Position numbers and translations under genes: made by a program | Notes under the pieces: model-generated | Database searches by the model: none | Seen by the model: the letters and a program-made list of their open reading frames with translations, nothing else | Told to the model about the DNA's origin: nothing | NCBI RefSeq assembly: GCF_036375055.1 | Contig: NZ_DASUSQ010000002.1 | Span: 42,619 to 106,618 of the forward strand | Direction: 5' to 3' | DNA from: Umezawaea sp036375055 | GTDB lineage: Bacteria; Actinomycetota; Actinomycetes; Mycobacteriales; Pseudonocardiaceae | DNA: 64,000 nt | Shown here: positions 6,938-16,026 of the stretch, in pieces | Layout of the letters: each line of letters begins with the position of its first letter | Numbering within the stretch: position 1 is the first letter of the stretch

Positions 6938-8788
6938 ATGACCAGCTGGCCAGAAGCCCGACAAGCGGCCCGAGACGCCGCGAAGCCCTTGGAGGCCGTG
7001 GAGGTGCCGCTGGCGGACGCGCTGGGCGCCACGCTCGCCGAGCCGCTCACCGCACACACCGCCATGCCCGCCTTCGACACGTCCGCGATGGACGGGTACG
7101 CCGTCGCCGGTCCTCCACCGTGGTCGCTGGTGGGGGAGGTTCGGGCGGGCGGGCGCCTGCTTCCGACGGGTGCCGGGTGGGTGGAGACCGGGCGGGCGAG
7201 TGCGCGGTGGGCGGCTGACGCATCGTCGACCGGGGTGGGTGTCGGCTGGACGGGTGTCGATCAGGCGAGTGCCGCGGAACCGACGCGGACGGGCGACGGG
7301 CGGGGGAACGCTGTTCGAGCGAGTGCCGCGGACCCGACGCGAGCAGGTGCCGCAGAGCCGCCGAGAGCGGAGGGACAGCGGATGGGCGCCGCGGAAACGA
7401 TGCGAACAGGCGGTGAGCGAGCAGACGCGGGCCAGACCAGTGCCGTGGGGCCGGTGCGAACAGGAGCCGCAGAGCCGCCACAAGCGGAGGGGCAGCGGAT
7501 GAGTGCCGCGGAAACGATGCGGACAAGCGGCAGGCGAGGAAACACTGTTCAAACGAGTGCCACGGAACCAACGCGAGCAGGTGCCTCAAAGCCGCCACCA
7601 ACGGATGACCAGCAAGTGGGCACCACAGCACCGATACGAACAGGCGGCGGGCGAGCGAACACTCTTCAAGCGAGTGTCGCGGAACCGGTGCGAGCAGGTG
7701 CCGCGGAGCCGCCACCAACCAATGGCGGGCGGTTGGGTGCCGCGGAATCGACCCGCGTGGACGTGGTCGATCAGACTGGGCCCCCTGCGCAGTCCGCTCA
7801 ATCGTGTGAATCGCGCGCAGACGCACGCCAACACGCACAGGCTTCGGGACACTGTATGCAGTCGACTGGACACCTCATCCTGTCGCCCGGTCAGGCTGTC
7901 GGTATCGCTACCGGCGCCCCAGTCCCCCGAGGCGCTGACGCGGTGCTGCCGATCGAGCGGGCCGTTCTCGTCGGCCGCACGGTCACCGGTGAGGTCCGCG
8001 CCGGTCAGCACGTTCGTCGCAGGGGTGAGGACTGCGAGCGGGGTCGGGAGCTGCTGCCCGCGGGCACGGTCGTCTCCCCCGCCGTTCTCGGGCTGGCCGC
8101 CGCTGCCGGTCACGACGTCCTGCGCGTCCACCGGAGGCCGCGGGTGGCGGTGGTGCTGACCGGTGACGAGGTGGTTCGGGCGGGAACACCGGGGGTCGGT
8201 CAGGTGCGGGACGCGATCGGGCCCGTGCTCCCCGGCGTGCTGGCCGCGGCCGGTGCCGAACTGGTGGACGTCGTGCACGTCCCCGACCAGGCGGAACCGC
8301 TGGCCGATGCGCTGCGGAGACAGGGCGTCGACGTCCTGCTCGTGGGCGGTGCGACCTCCAAGGGTCCAGCCGACCACCTGCGGACGGTGCTCGGAGAGCT
8401 GCGCGCCGACGTCCGGGTGGCCGGGGTCGGGTGCAGGCCGGGGCATCCGCAACTCCTGGCCGTCCTGCCGGACGGCCGGTGCGTCGTCGGGCTGCCGGGC
8501 AACCCGTTCGCGGCGCTCGGCGCGTGCGCCACGCTGGTGGAACCGCTGGTCGGAGCGTTGGCGGGGCGGTCGGTGAAACCGGCGGTCACCGCCCACCTGC
8601 GATCGGACGTGGTCGCGCACCCTCGGGACACCCGACTGGTTCCCGTGGTCCTGTCCGGTTCGACGGCCGCACCGGTCGGCCATGACCGTCCGGGCACGCT
8701 GTGGGGCGCGGCCCTCGCCGACGCGCTCGCCGTCGTCCCCCCGCGGTGGTCGGGCGGCCCGGTCGAGGTGCTGCACTTGCCCGGCTAG
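6938..8788 (+). CDS. moeA: Molybdopterin molybdenumtransferase MoeA with a repeat-bearing insert
   Basis: MoeA inserts molybdate into adenylylated molybdopterin. The ATG at 6938 is chosen because GGGAG lies seven bases upstream; a GTG at 6908 is also in frame. The N-terminal core (FDTSAMDGYAV), the VRRRGEDCERG region, the MoCF domain (TGDEV, VGGATS) and the CVVGLPGNPFAALG loop are all present. Between GEVRAGGRLLP (about residue 75) and SPGQAVGIATGAPVP (about residue 315), where other MoeA proteins have only a few residues, lies an insert of about 230 residues. It is rich in Ala, Arg, Thr, Gly and Pro and contains four 39-residue repeats. The frame stays open, so the gene may still be functional. 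Confidence 0.88.
   Translation: MTSWPEARQAARDAAKPLEAVEVPLADALGATLAEPLTAHTAMPAFDTSAMDGYAVAGPPPWSLVGEVRAGGRLLPTGAGWVETGRASARWAADASSTGVGVGWTGVDQASAAEPTRTGDGRGNAVRASAADPTRAGAAEPPRAEGQRMGAAETMRTGGERADAGQTSAVGPVRTGAAEPPQAEGQRMSAAETMRTSGRRGNTVQTSATEPTRAGASKPPPTDDQQVGTTAPIRTGGGRANTLQASVAEPVRAGAAEPPPTNGGRLGAAESTRVDVVDQTGPPAQSAQSCESRADARQHAQASGHCMQSTGHLILSPGQAVGIATGAPVPRGADAVLPIERAVLVGRTVTGEVRAGQHVRRRGEDCERGRELLPAGTVVSPAVLGLAAAAGHDVLRVHRRPRVAVVLTGDEVVRAGTPGVGQVRDAIGPVLPGVLAAAGAELVDVVHVPDQAEPLADALRRQGVDVLLVGGATSKGPADHLRTVLGELRADVRVAGVGCRPGHPQLLAVLPDGRCVVGLPGNPFAALGACATLVEPLVGALAGRSVKPAVTAHLRSDVVAHPRDTRLVPVVLSGSTAAPVGHDRPGTLWGAALADALAVVPPRWSGGPVEVLHLPG
7316..7780 (+). repeat. Four in-frame 117-bp tandem repeats inside moeA
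   Basis: Units begin at 7316, 7433, 7550 and 7667. Three are 39 codons and the last is 38. A typical unit reads (R/Q)(A/T)SAxxPxRxGAAEPP, then xAAETMRTGG. Partial half-units flank both sides. The period is a multiple of three, so copy-number changes keep moeA in frame. Confidence 0.9.
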
Positions 8789-8870
8789 TGGAAACGAACG
8801 CCTGCGAGGCCACGCGGCGCACTAGGATCCGAGGTCCAGGCCACGCGACCCCGAGGTGAGCAGCACACCC

Positions 8871-10655
8871 ATGTCCCACACCTTCGGTGTCGACCTGCGC
8901 GGAATGATCGACCTGCTCAGCCACCACCTCTACAGCAGCCCCCGCGTCTACGTGCGAGAACTGCTGCAGAACGCGGTCGACGCCATCACCGCGCGCCGCG
9001 CCCTCGACCCGGACGCTCCCGCCGAGGTGCACATCGAGCCCGTCGAGGTGACGGGGGGTGTGCTGCGCGTCACGGACACCGGGATCGGTCTGTCGGAGGA
9101 CGAGGTCCACGACCTGTTGTCGACCCTCGGCAAGACGTCCAAACGAGACGACCTGGGGTTCGCGCGGCAGGGTTTCCTCGGGCAGTTCGGGGTCGGGATG
9201 CTGTCGGCCTTCCTCGTCGCCGAGGAGATCAGGTTGACCACTCGGTCAGCCGGGGGCGGTCCCGCGGTGCGGTGGACGGCGGACGCGTCCGGCAACTACC
9301 GGGTCGAGGTCGACGACGGCGCGCACGACGCGATCGGCACGACGATCGAGCTGGTGCCGAACCGCGACGCGGAGCACTGGCTGACGACGGACATGGTGCG
9401 GGTGCTGGTGACCGAGTACGGCGACCTGCTGCCGGTCGTGGTGCGCGTCGCGGGCGAGGTCGCGACGACCGGCGAGCTGCCGTGGGGGCGGCGGTCGGAG
9501 GAGACCGGCACCGACCTCGGCGAGCGGATGGCCGACTACGGCGAGGAGCTGTTCGGGTTCCGGCCGTTCGACGCCATCCCGATCGAGGTGCCCGCGGTGG
9601 GGCTGACCGGGGTCGCGTTCGTGCTGCCCGAGGGCGTGCACCCCGGCACGCGCCAGTCGCACCGGGTGTACCTGAAGCGGATGCTGGTCGGCGACGGCGT
9701 CGAAGGCCTGCTGCCGGACTGGGCGTACTTCGTGCGCTGCGTGGTCGACTCGTCGGCGCTGCGGCCGACCGCGAGCCGGGAATCCCTGTACCAGGATGAA
9801 ACGCTGCTGGCCGTGCGCGACGAGCTGGGCAAGCAGGTGCGGGACTGGTTGGTGCGCCTGGACGCGACCGACCCGGACCGCACGTCGCAGCTCCTGTCCG
9901 CGCACCACCTCGGCATCAAGTCGCTGGCGCGCGCGGACGACGAGATGCTGCGGCTGGTCGAGCGCTGGCTGCCGTTCGAGACGACCGAGGGCGCGGTGCC
10001 GCTGCGGCAGTTCCGCCGGATGCACGGCACCGTGCTGTACGTGCCGAACGTGGACGAGTTCCGCCAGCTCGCCCCGGTCGCGCAGGCGCAGGGCATCGGG
10101 CTGCTGAACGCGGGCTACGCCTACGACGTGGAGATCCTGGACCGGTTGGTGGCGCTGGACGGCGCCGTGGCCGCGCGCCAGGTCGCGCCAGGCGAGCTGC
10201 TGGCCGCGCTGGACCACCCGGAGCCGCTGTTCGACTCCGAGCTGAAGTCGCGGCTGGCGGAGGCGCGGGGCGTGCTGGACCGCCACGACTGCGAGGCCGT
10301 GACGCGCGACTTCGACCCCGTGTCGCTGCCCGCGCTGCTCATCTCCAACGTGGACGGTGAGCGCAAGCGCGACGCCGAGGAGATCTCCGGTGAGGCGGAC
10401 CCGCTGTGGGCGGAGCTGCTCGGCGAACTGCTGGGCGAGGCGTCGACGGCCAGCCAGCAGCTCGTGCTGAACTGCCGCAACCCGCTGGTGCGGAGGCTGG
10501 CCGCGCTGTCGGACCCGTCACTGGTCGAGCTGACCGTGGAATCCCTGTACGTGCACGCGCTGCTCCAGGCGCGGCGCCCGATGCGGCCCAAGGACACCGC
10601 AGCGCTCAACCGATCGTTCTTGGAGTTGCTCAACCGGGCCGTGGGGGACCGATGA
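8871..10655 (+). CDS. htpG: HSP90-family chaperone (HtpG-like)
   Basis: 594 residues from the ATG at 8871 (MSHTFGVDLRGMIDLLSHH); a GTG at 8856 is also in frame. The GHKL ATPase domain is intact: catalytic E30 and N34 in RELLQNAVDAI, DTGIG, and GFLGQFGVGMLSAF. A middle domain with the HRVYLKRMLV segment follows. The charged linker and the C-terminal dimerisation region are shorter than in E. coli HtpG. Its stop overlaps the start of a large TPR protein (ATGA), so chaperone and TPR partner are made together. A possible -10 (TAGGAT, 8823-8828) lies upstream. Confidence 0.85.
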   Translation: MSHTFGVDLRGMIDLLSHHLYSSPRVYVRELLQNAVDAITARRALDPDAPAEVHIEPVEVTGGVLRVTDTGIGLSEDEVHDLLSTLGKTSKRDDLGFARQGFLGQFGVGMLSAFLVAEEIRLTTRSAGGGPAVRWTADASGNYRVEVDDGAHDAIGTTIELVPNRDAEHWLTTDMVRVLVTEYGDLLPVVVRVAGEVATTGELPWGRRSEETGTDLGERMADYGEELFGFRPFDAIPIEVPAVGLTGVAFVLPEGVHPGTRQSHRVYLKRMLVGDGVEGLLPDWAYFVRCVVDSSALRPTASRESLYQDETLLAVRDELGKQVRDWLVRLDATDPDRTSQLLSAHHLGIKSLARADDEMLRLVERWLPFETTEGAVPLRQFRRMHGTVLYVPNVDEFRQLAPVAQAQGIGLLNAGYAYDVEILDRLVALDGAVAARQVAPGELLAALDHPEPLFDSELKSRLAEARGVLDRHDCEAVTRDFDPVSLPALLISNVDGERKRDAEEISGEADPLWAELLGELLGEASTASQQLVLNCRNPLVRRLAALSDPSLVELTVESLYVHALLQARRPMRPKDTAALNRSFLELLNRAVGDR

Positions 10656-13459
10656 CCGACAAGCTGGCAGCCGAGGAGCAGTTCACCGAGGCCTACCACC
10701 TGCCGCCGGGCATGGCCCGGCACGAGGCGCTCGAACGCGCGGCGCGGGTCGCGGACGCGGCCGACCACCAGCAGCTCGCGGTGTCGTGCCGGGTGGCGCT
10801 GATCCGCTCCTGCTACGACCTCGGCCGCTACGACCTGATGCTGGCGCCGTTCGCGTGGTGCACCGCGGCGGAGAAGCGCGGCCCCGAGGACTTCGGGCGC
10901 TGGGAGTCGCACACGTTCGACTGGTGCCACAAGTGGATCGCCAACGGTCTGCGGCGCGACCCGCGGTTCAGCCTGGCGCAGCTCAACGCGGTGGTCGACC
11001 AGTTCGAGAACCGCTACCGGCAGCACGGCTTCTCGATGCAGCCGGTGCACGGCGTGCGGGCGACCCTCGCGCTGCACGTCGGCGACGACGAGGCGTACCG
11101 CGAGCACCTGACGAGGTTCCTCGCGCTCGACCGCGGTCCGATGAGCGACTGCGAGGCGTGCGTCGTGGAGGACCAGGCCGCCCACCTGACCCGCCTCGGG
11201 CGGCACGCGGAGGCCGTGGCGCTCGCGGAACCCGTGCTGCGGCAGGAAACCACGTGCTCGACGCAGCCGCAGGGCATCCTGACGGCGCTGCTGCCCGCGT
11301 TCGTCGCGCTGGGCGACCACGAGCGGGCGAGCAACGCGCACCTGGTGGCGTGCAGGCTGATCAAGGACGACGAGCTCACGAGCTACCTCAACGCGCACCT
11401 GGAGTTCTGCGCCACCTCGGGCCACGCGGCCAGGGGCGTGGACCTGCTCTCCGGGCAACTCCACCGCGTGCACCAGTCCACCAGCCCGGCCGAGGCGATG
11501 GACTTCGCCGCCGCCGCGGCCCTGCTGCTCAGCCGCGTCGGCGAGGACGTCCGGTTCGAGGTGCCGCAGGTCGACGGCGTCACCACCAGCAGCATGAGCG
11601 CGGGGGAACTGCGCGCCGAGCTGGAGGCGTCCGCGCTGTCGTGGGCCGAGCGCTTCGACGAGCGCAACGGCACGAGCGCCGTCGGCGACCGGGTGCGCGA
11701 AACGCTGGAGCGCCCCGACACCGGGCACGTGCCGCTGGCCGTTCCCGTCCTCACGCCCGCGGACGTCGTGGAGGAGCTGGACGAACTCGACCTCCCGTCG
11801 GACCCGGTCGAGCTGGCGGAGCGCGCCAACGCGGCGTTCGACGCGGGCGACTTCATCACCGGCAGCAGGCTGCTGCGGTCGCTGCCCGCGGACATGGACG
11901 CGCTGCTGCCGGACGCGCTGGCCGCGCAGCTCATGGCGAAGCGCTTGACCGCGAACGCGTCCCGGATCCCGCGCGAGCAGCTGCTGACCGGGTTCGCCGA
12001 CGTCGTCGCCCAGCTCGCCGACGCGGGCGAGGCCGACCTGGCGAACCGCTACCGGGCTCGGCTGGCCGTGTGGCGGCTGCTGGAGGACGGGCTGGAGGCG
12101 AGCACCGCCGTGGCCCAGGAGTGCCTGACCGAGGCCGACGCGCACGGCAGGCCGTTCACCGCCGTGCTGGCCCGGCTCGTGCTGGCGGAGCTGCTCGACC
12201 ACGCGCACGAGCACGAGCCCGCCGAGTTCCTGCTCGCCGAAGCGCACGCCCAGGCCACGGCGGAAGCGCCGGAGCTGGTGACCAGGGTGCGGGTGGACCA
12301 GGCCGAGCACCTGGCCCGCTGCCAGGACTTGGAGGGGGCGCTCGCCGCGGTCGCCGAGGTGCTGGCCGAGGACCTGCCGGAGAGCGTGCGGTTCGACGGG
12401 ACGCGGATCAAGCTGCGGCTGGAAACCGTTCTGGGGCAAGGGGATGCGGCCGTGCGCACCGCCAACGCCCTGGTGGCGAGGGCGGCCCGGTACCCTGGGC
12501 GGTGGCGCGCTGAAGCGCAGCGGCTGCGGGCCGTGACCGTCGAGGAACTCGGCCTGGAGGCCACCCACCTGGGCGAGCTGCGCGAGGCCGTGGCCGCGTG
12601 CCGCGAGTACGGCGGCGACGCGCACACCGCGCAGGCGTGCTACTCGCTGAGCGGTGGCTACCTCAAGACCGGCAGGCTCGTGGAGGCGGCCGAGACGCTG
12701 GAGGAGGCGCTGAGGCTGGTCCAGTCGGCCGGGGTCGAGGCGGAACTGGGGCTCCAGGTGCGTTTCCGGCTCGGCCAGACGTGCGCGCAGCTCGGCGAGA
12801 ACCAGGCCGCGCTGCGCCACCTGACGATCTCCCTGGAGCACATCGGCCCCGACGAGCACTGGCAGCGTGCGGTCGCGCTGGACGCGCTCGCCAACGCGCG
12901 CCGCAGGCTCGACCAGCTCGTCGAGTCGTCGCACACCTACTCCGAGGCCGCGCGGTTCTGGATGCTGATCGACCAGCCCGGTGAGGCCGCCGGGTCGTGG
13001 GTCGAGGCGGCGAACGTGCTGCCCGCGGGCGAGTCCACCGAGGGTCTGGCCGCGCTGGCCGAGGCGGAACGCCTGCTGCCCGGTATCGAGGACAGCGGCG
13101 TGCGCACGCACATCGCCGCGCGGATCGCCGCGATCAGGGCGTTCCTGCACGCGCAGGCTGGCGAGTACGACCTGGCGATCGAGCAGAACGCCCTGGCCGA
13201 GCAGGCCGCGATCGACCTGGAGGACGAGGGCTGGCAGGCGTTCCTCGTCGCGCGCGGTGGCCGGTTCCGGCTCCGGTCCGGTGACGCGGCGGCGGCGGAG
13301 ACCGCCGCGCGGCGAGCCGCCGCGCTGCTCGGCGACGAGACTCCGGGCGAGGTGGTCGCGGAGGTCGTGTCGGTGCTGGAGGACGCGCTGACCGAACTCG
13401 ACCGTCCAACCGGGACGGACCCGCTGGTGCGGGCGTTGACGGCGCGACTGGAGGGCTGA
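10652..13459 (+). CDS. Large tetratricopeptide-repeat protein coupled to HSP90
   Basis: 935 residues, almost wholly alpha-helical, with no signal peptide or membrane segment. TPR-like units are clearest in the C-terminal half, for example the GYLKTGRLVEAAETLEEALRL and FRLGQTCAQLGENQAALRHL helices. The N-terminal part has Trp/Cys-containing blocks (CEACVVEDQAAHL) that I do not recognise. It starts four bases inside the end of htpG, and a lipoprotein gene follows three bases after its stop. A client-recognition or co-chaperone scaffold role for the Hsp90 homologue is an inference from coupling only. Confidence 0.75.
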   Translation: MTDKLAAEEQFTEAYHLPPGMARHEALERAARVADAADHQQLAVSCRVALIRSCYDLGRYDLMLAPFAWCTAAEKRGPEDFGRWESHTFDWCHKWIANGLRRDPRFSLAQLNAVVDQFENRYRQHGFSMQPVHGVRATLALHVGDDEAYREHLTRFLALDRGPMSDCEACVVEDQAAHLTRLGRHAEAVALAEPVLRQETTCSTQPQGILTALLPAFVALGDHERASNAHLVACRLIKDDELTSYLNAHLEFCATSGHAARGVDLLSGQLHRVHQSTSPAEAMDFAAAAALLLSRVGEDVRFEVPQVDGVTTSSMSAGELRAELEASALSWAERFDERNGTSAVGDRVRETLERPDTGHVPLAVPVLTPADVVEELDELDLPSDPVELAERANAAFDAGDFITGSRLLRSLPADMDALLPDALAAQLMAKRLTANASRIPREQLLTGFADVVAQLADAGEADLANRYRARLAVWRLLEDGLEASTAVAQECLTEADAHGRPFTAVLARLVLAELLDHAHEHEPAEFLLAEAHAQATAEAPELVTRVRVDQAEHLARCQDLEGALAAVAEVLAEDLPESVRFDGTRIKLRLETVLGQGDAAVRTANALVARAARYPGRWRAEAQRLRAVTVEELGLEATHLGELREAVAACREYGGDAHTAQACYSLSGGYLKTGRLVEAAETLEEALRLVQSAGVEAELGLQVRFRLGQTCAQLGENQAALRHLTISLEHIGPDEHWQRAVALDALANARRRLDQLVESSHTYSEAARFWMLIDQPGEAAGSWVEAANVLPAGESTEGLAALAEAERLLPGIEDSGVRTHIAARIAAIRAFLHAQAGEYDLAIEQNALAEQAAIDLEDEGWQAFLVARGGRFRLRSGDAAAAETAARRAAALLGDETPGEVVAEVVSVLEDALTELDRPTGTDPLVRALTARLEG

Positions 13460-13462
13460 GGC

Positions 13463-13807
13463 GTGCGGTGGGTCGCCGTGGTCTCGCTGCTGCTCGCCGT
13501 GGTGGCGTGCGGGTCGCCCTCTCCCCCGCCCGCGGTGTCGTCCACGACGCAGGCCCCTCCCCCGCGTGATCCGGTGGTGCAGTGCGCGGACCGGCTGCTC
13601 TACTGGCTGGACCGGATCCGCACGTCGCCGGACGCGAGCGGGCTCGACTACCAGTCGATGGGGTTGACCGGTGCGGAGTACGAGGAGCTGATCAAGCTGC
13701 GGGAGCTGCCGCCCGCGCCGACCCCGCCGACGGCCGAGGCCACGGCGGCGTGCACCCGGCTCGAAGCGCTGCCGAAGCCGTCCACTGGATCGGCGTGGCC
13801 GGGTTAG
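13463..13807 (+). CDS. Small secreted lipoprotein
   Basis: 114 residues from the GTG at 13463. It has a short signal peptide with a lipobox (VVACGS, Cys about residue 16), then a Pro/Ser/Thr-rich spacer and a compact domain with two further cysteines (VQCADRLLYWLDRI and ATAACTRLEAL). It is third in the Hsp90-TPR operon, separated by three bases. Function unknown. Confidence 0.65.
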   Translation: MRWVAVVSLLLAVVACGSPSPPPAVSSTTQAPPPRDPVVQCADRLLYWLDRIRTSPDASGLDYQSMGLTGAEYEELIKLRELPPAPTPPTAEATAACTRLEALPKPSTGSAWPG

Positions 13808-13826
13808 CGCGGGTTCGCGCCCCGAC

Positions 13827-14678
13827 TCACACCTTCCGCAGCGCCTTCGCCGAGGCGTAGAGGCACACCGCGGCGGCCGTCGCGAGGTTCAGGCTCTCCG
13901 CGCTGCCGTAGATCGGGACCTTGAGGGAGGTGTCCAGGGTCGCGATGACGGTGTCCGGGAGGCCGTGGGCTTCGCTGCCGAACACCCACGCCGTGGGGTG
14001 GCCGAGGTCGCCGCGGTGGTCGGCGGTGTCCAGGTCGTCGGTCGCGTAGCCGTCGGCGGCGACGAGCGTGAGACCCGCCGTGCGGCAGGCGTCGAAGACC
14101 TCGTCCGCGTCGCGGGCGCGGGTGATGGGCAGGTGGAACAGGCTGCCGGTGGAGGCGCGCACGCACTTGCCGTTGTGCGGGTCGACGGTGTCGCCCGCGA
14201 AGATCACCGCGTCGGCGCCCGCCGCGTCGGCGACGCGGACGACCGTGCCCGCGTTGCCGGGGTCGGTGACGCCGTGCAGGACGGCGACCAGTCGCGGCGT
14301 GCCGCGCAGCGCGACGTCCAGCGGCACGTCGACCGGATCGCACACGGCGAGGAGGCCCTGGGGCGTCACGGTTTCCGAGAGGCCTGCGGCGGCCTTGTCG
14401 GTGATCACGCTGATCCGCACGCCCGCGTCGACCGCGGCGTGCACGATCGGCTGGTTGCGTTCGGCCGCGGTGTCCGTGACGAACAGCTCGTGGACCCGGC
14501 CGCGCCCCGAGGCGGACCAGGCGAGCGCCTCGCGGACGGCTTGGGCGCCCTCGGCGAGGAATTGTTCTGCGCGGTCCCTGCCCGGACGGCGGGTCAGCCT
14601 CCGAGCAGCAACGACCCGAGGTGTCCGTTCGGTGAACGGAGCTGCCTCGGGTCGTTGTGCGCGAGTGTGGTCGCTCAG
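13827..14678 (-). CDS. TrmH/SpoU-family RNA 2'-O-methyltransferase; start unusual
   Basis: The SPOUT core is clear: HGVTDPGNAGTVVRVADAAG, NGKCVRASTGSLFHLP, VFGSEAHGL and the SLNLATAAAVCLY knot. It methylates a ribose in 23S rRNA or tRNA. The only ATG/GTG/TTG in frame is a GTG at 14444, which would give 205 residues and lose the N-terminal substrate-binding domain. Family-like sequence (ERTPRVVAARRLTRR, AEQFLAEGAQAVREALAW) continues upstream in the same frame without a stop to a CTG at 14678, which overlaps the rplT stop (CTGA). That gives 283 residues, a normal family length. Either CTG is used or the true start codon is damaged. The rplT terminator hairpin lies inside this extension. Confidence 0.7.
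   Translation of the reverse strand: MSDHTRAQRPEAAPFTERTPRVVAARRLTRRPGRDRAEQFLAEGAQAVREALAWSASGRGRVHELFVTDTAAERNQPIVHAAVDAGVRISVITDKAAAGLSETVTPQGLLAVCDPVDVPLDVALRGTPRLVAVLHGVTDPGNAGTVVRVADAAGADAVIFAGDTVDPHNGKCVRASTGSLFHLPITRARDADEVFDACRTAGLTLVAADGYATDDLDTADHRGDLGHPTAWVFGSEAHGLPDTVIATLDTSLKVPIYGSAESLNLATAAAVCLYASAKALRKV
14609..14657 (-). terminator. Hairpin downstream of rplT
   Basis: A 13-bp perfect stem (14609-14621 with 14645-14657, arms CAACGACCCGAGG/CCTCGGGTCGTTG) encloses a second 6-bp stem (CCGTTC/GAACGG). It starts about 18 bases after the rplT stop and would end the infC operon. It lacks a U-tract and lies within the likely 5' coding part of the methyltransferase gene. Confidence 0.6.
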
Positions 14679-15067
14679 GCCTTGTCCTCGGCCAGCGGCG
14701 CGTTCACGTCGTCGGGCATGGCGGCCTTGGCCAGCTCGACGATCGCGGTGAAGGCGGCCGGATCGCTGACGGCCAGCTCGGCCAGGATCTTGCGGTCGAC
14801 CTCGATCTCGGCCAGACGCAGACCCTGGATGAAGCGGTTGTAGGTCATGCCGTTCGCGCGGACCGCGGCGTTGATGCGCTGGATCCAGAGCTTGCGGAAG
14901 TCGCCCTTGCGCGCACGGCGGTCGCGGTACGCGTAGCCGAGCGAGTGGAGCACCTGCTCCTTGGCCTTGCGGTACAGCCTCGAGCGCTGGCCGCGGTAGC
15001 CGCTGGCGAGCTCAAGGGTGGTACGGCGCTTCTTGTGGGCGTTCACGGCCCTTTTGACGCGTGCCAC
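14675..15067 (-). CDS. rplT: 50S ribosomal protein L20
   Basis: 130 residues, full length. The N-terminus MARVKRAVNAHKKRRTTLE and the block YRGQRSRLYRKAKEQV are highly conserved. L20 is a 23S rRNA-binding protein required early in large-subunit assembly. It is third in the classical infC-rpmI-rplT operon, 73 bases after rpmI. Confidence 0.98.
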   Translation of the reverse strand: MARVKRAVNAHKKRRTTLELASGYRGQRSRLYRKAKEQVLHSLGYAYRDRRARKGDFRKLWIQRINAAVRANGMTYNRFIQGLRLAEIEVDRKILAELAVSDPAAFTAIVELAKAAMPDDVNAPLAEDKA

Positions 15068-15140
15068 TGTTCATCCTGTCGATCTCGTGGGGCCCGGCGG
15101 GTGGCGCCGGGGCCCCGGTGTCCAAGGGGGTGGGGCAGGC

Positions 15141-15335
15141 TCAGATGCCGAGCAGCTTCTTCAGGCGAGGCACGTCGTTCTTCGCGACCTCGACCGTGCC
15201 GCTGAGCCGCCGGGTCAGCTTGCTCGACTTCTTCTCGAGCAGGTGGCGCTTGCCCGCCTTCTCGCGAAGCAGCTTGCCGCTACCGGTGACCCTGATCCGC
15301 TTGGAGGTCCCTTTGTGCGTCTTGTTCTTCGGCAT
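15141..15335 (-). CDS. rpmI: 50S ribosomal protein L35
   Basis: 64 residues from the ATG at 15335. It has the standard MPKNKTHKGTSKR beginning and ends KKLLGI. It is a basic large-subunit protein. It lies between infC (67 bases upstream) and rplT, as in most bacteria. Confidence 0.97.
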   Translation of the reverse strand: MPKNKTHKGTSKRIRVTGSGKLLREKAGKRHLLEKKSSKLTRRLSGTVEVAKNDVPRLKKLLGI

Positions 15336-15402
15336 TTCCGTCCTCGTCTCGTGCTGCCACCGGGATGGGGCGGCCATGCGCCTTGCGGCCGAAGCCGCAA
15401 GA

Positions 15403-16026
15403 TCACTCCTGCGCTGTACCCGCGTCCTGCTCGGACGCGACGTCCACACCGTCGCCGTAGTCCGGCTTCAGGGGACGGGTCTTCGTGGTCTTGTGCGGCG
15501 CCAACACCATGATCATGTTGCGGCCGTCCTGCTTCGGGTTGGACTCGACGAAGCCCAGCTCGGCGACGTCCTCCGCCAGTTTCTGCAGCAGCCGGTAACC
15601 CAGTTCCGGACGCGACTGCTCGCGACCGCGGAACATGATGGTCACCTTGACCTTGTTACCACCGGACAGGAACCGGGCCACGTGGCCCTTCTTCGTCTGG
15701 TAGTCGTGCGGGTCGATCTTCGGCCGGAGCTTCTGCTCCTTGATGACCGTCAGCTGCTGGTTGCGGCGTGACTCGCGGGCCTTCTGCGCGCTCTCGTACT
15801 TGAACTTGCCGTAGTCCATGAGCTTGCAAACCGGCGGCCGAGCCTGCGCGGCGACCTCCACGAGGTCAAGATCCGCTTCCTGGGCGAGTCGGAGCGCGTC
15901 CTCGATGCGAACGATCCCGACCTGCTCGCCGTTCGGTCCAACTAGACGGACCTCCGGCACCCGAATGCGGTCGTTGATGCGCGGCTCGGTGCTGGCGGGA
16001 GCACCTCGGTTCGAGGGACTTGTCAT
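15403..16026 (-). CDS. infC: Translation initiation factor IF-3
   Basis: 207 residues. The N-domain begins after a 14-residue extension at RINDRIRVPEVRLVG. The linker and C-domain contain KLMDYGKFKYE, KIDPHDYQTKKGH and VKVTIMFRGRE. A short acidic tail follows, as in other actinobacteria. The start is an ordinary ATG with AAAGGACGTGA upstream, not the rare AUU/AUC of many bacteria, so control probably lies in the leader. First gene of the operon with rpmI and rplT. Confidence 0.97.
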   Translation of the reverse strand: MTSPSNRGAPASTEPRINDRIRVPEVRLVGPNGEQVGIVRIEDALRLAQEADLDLVEVAAQARPPVCKLMDYGKFKYESAQKARESRRNQQLTVIKEQKLRPKIDPHDYQTKKGHVARFLSGGNKVKVTIMFRGREQSRPELGYRLLQKLAEDVAELGFVESNPKQDGRNMIMVLAPHKTTKTRPLKPDYGDGVDVASEQDAGTAQE

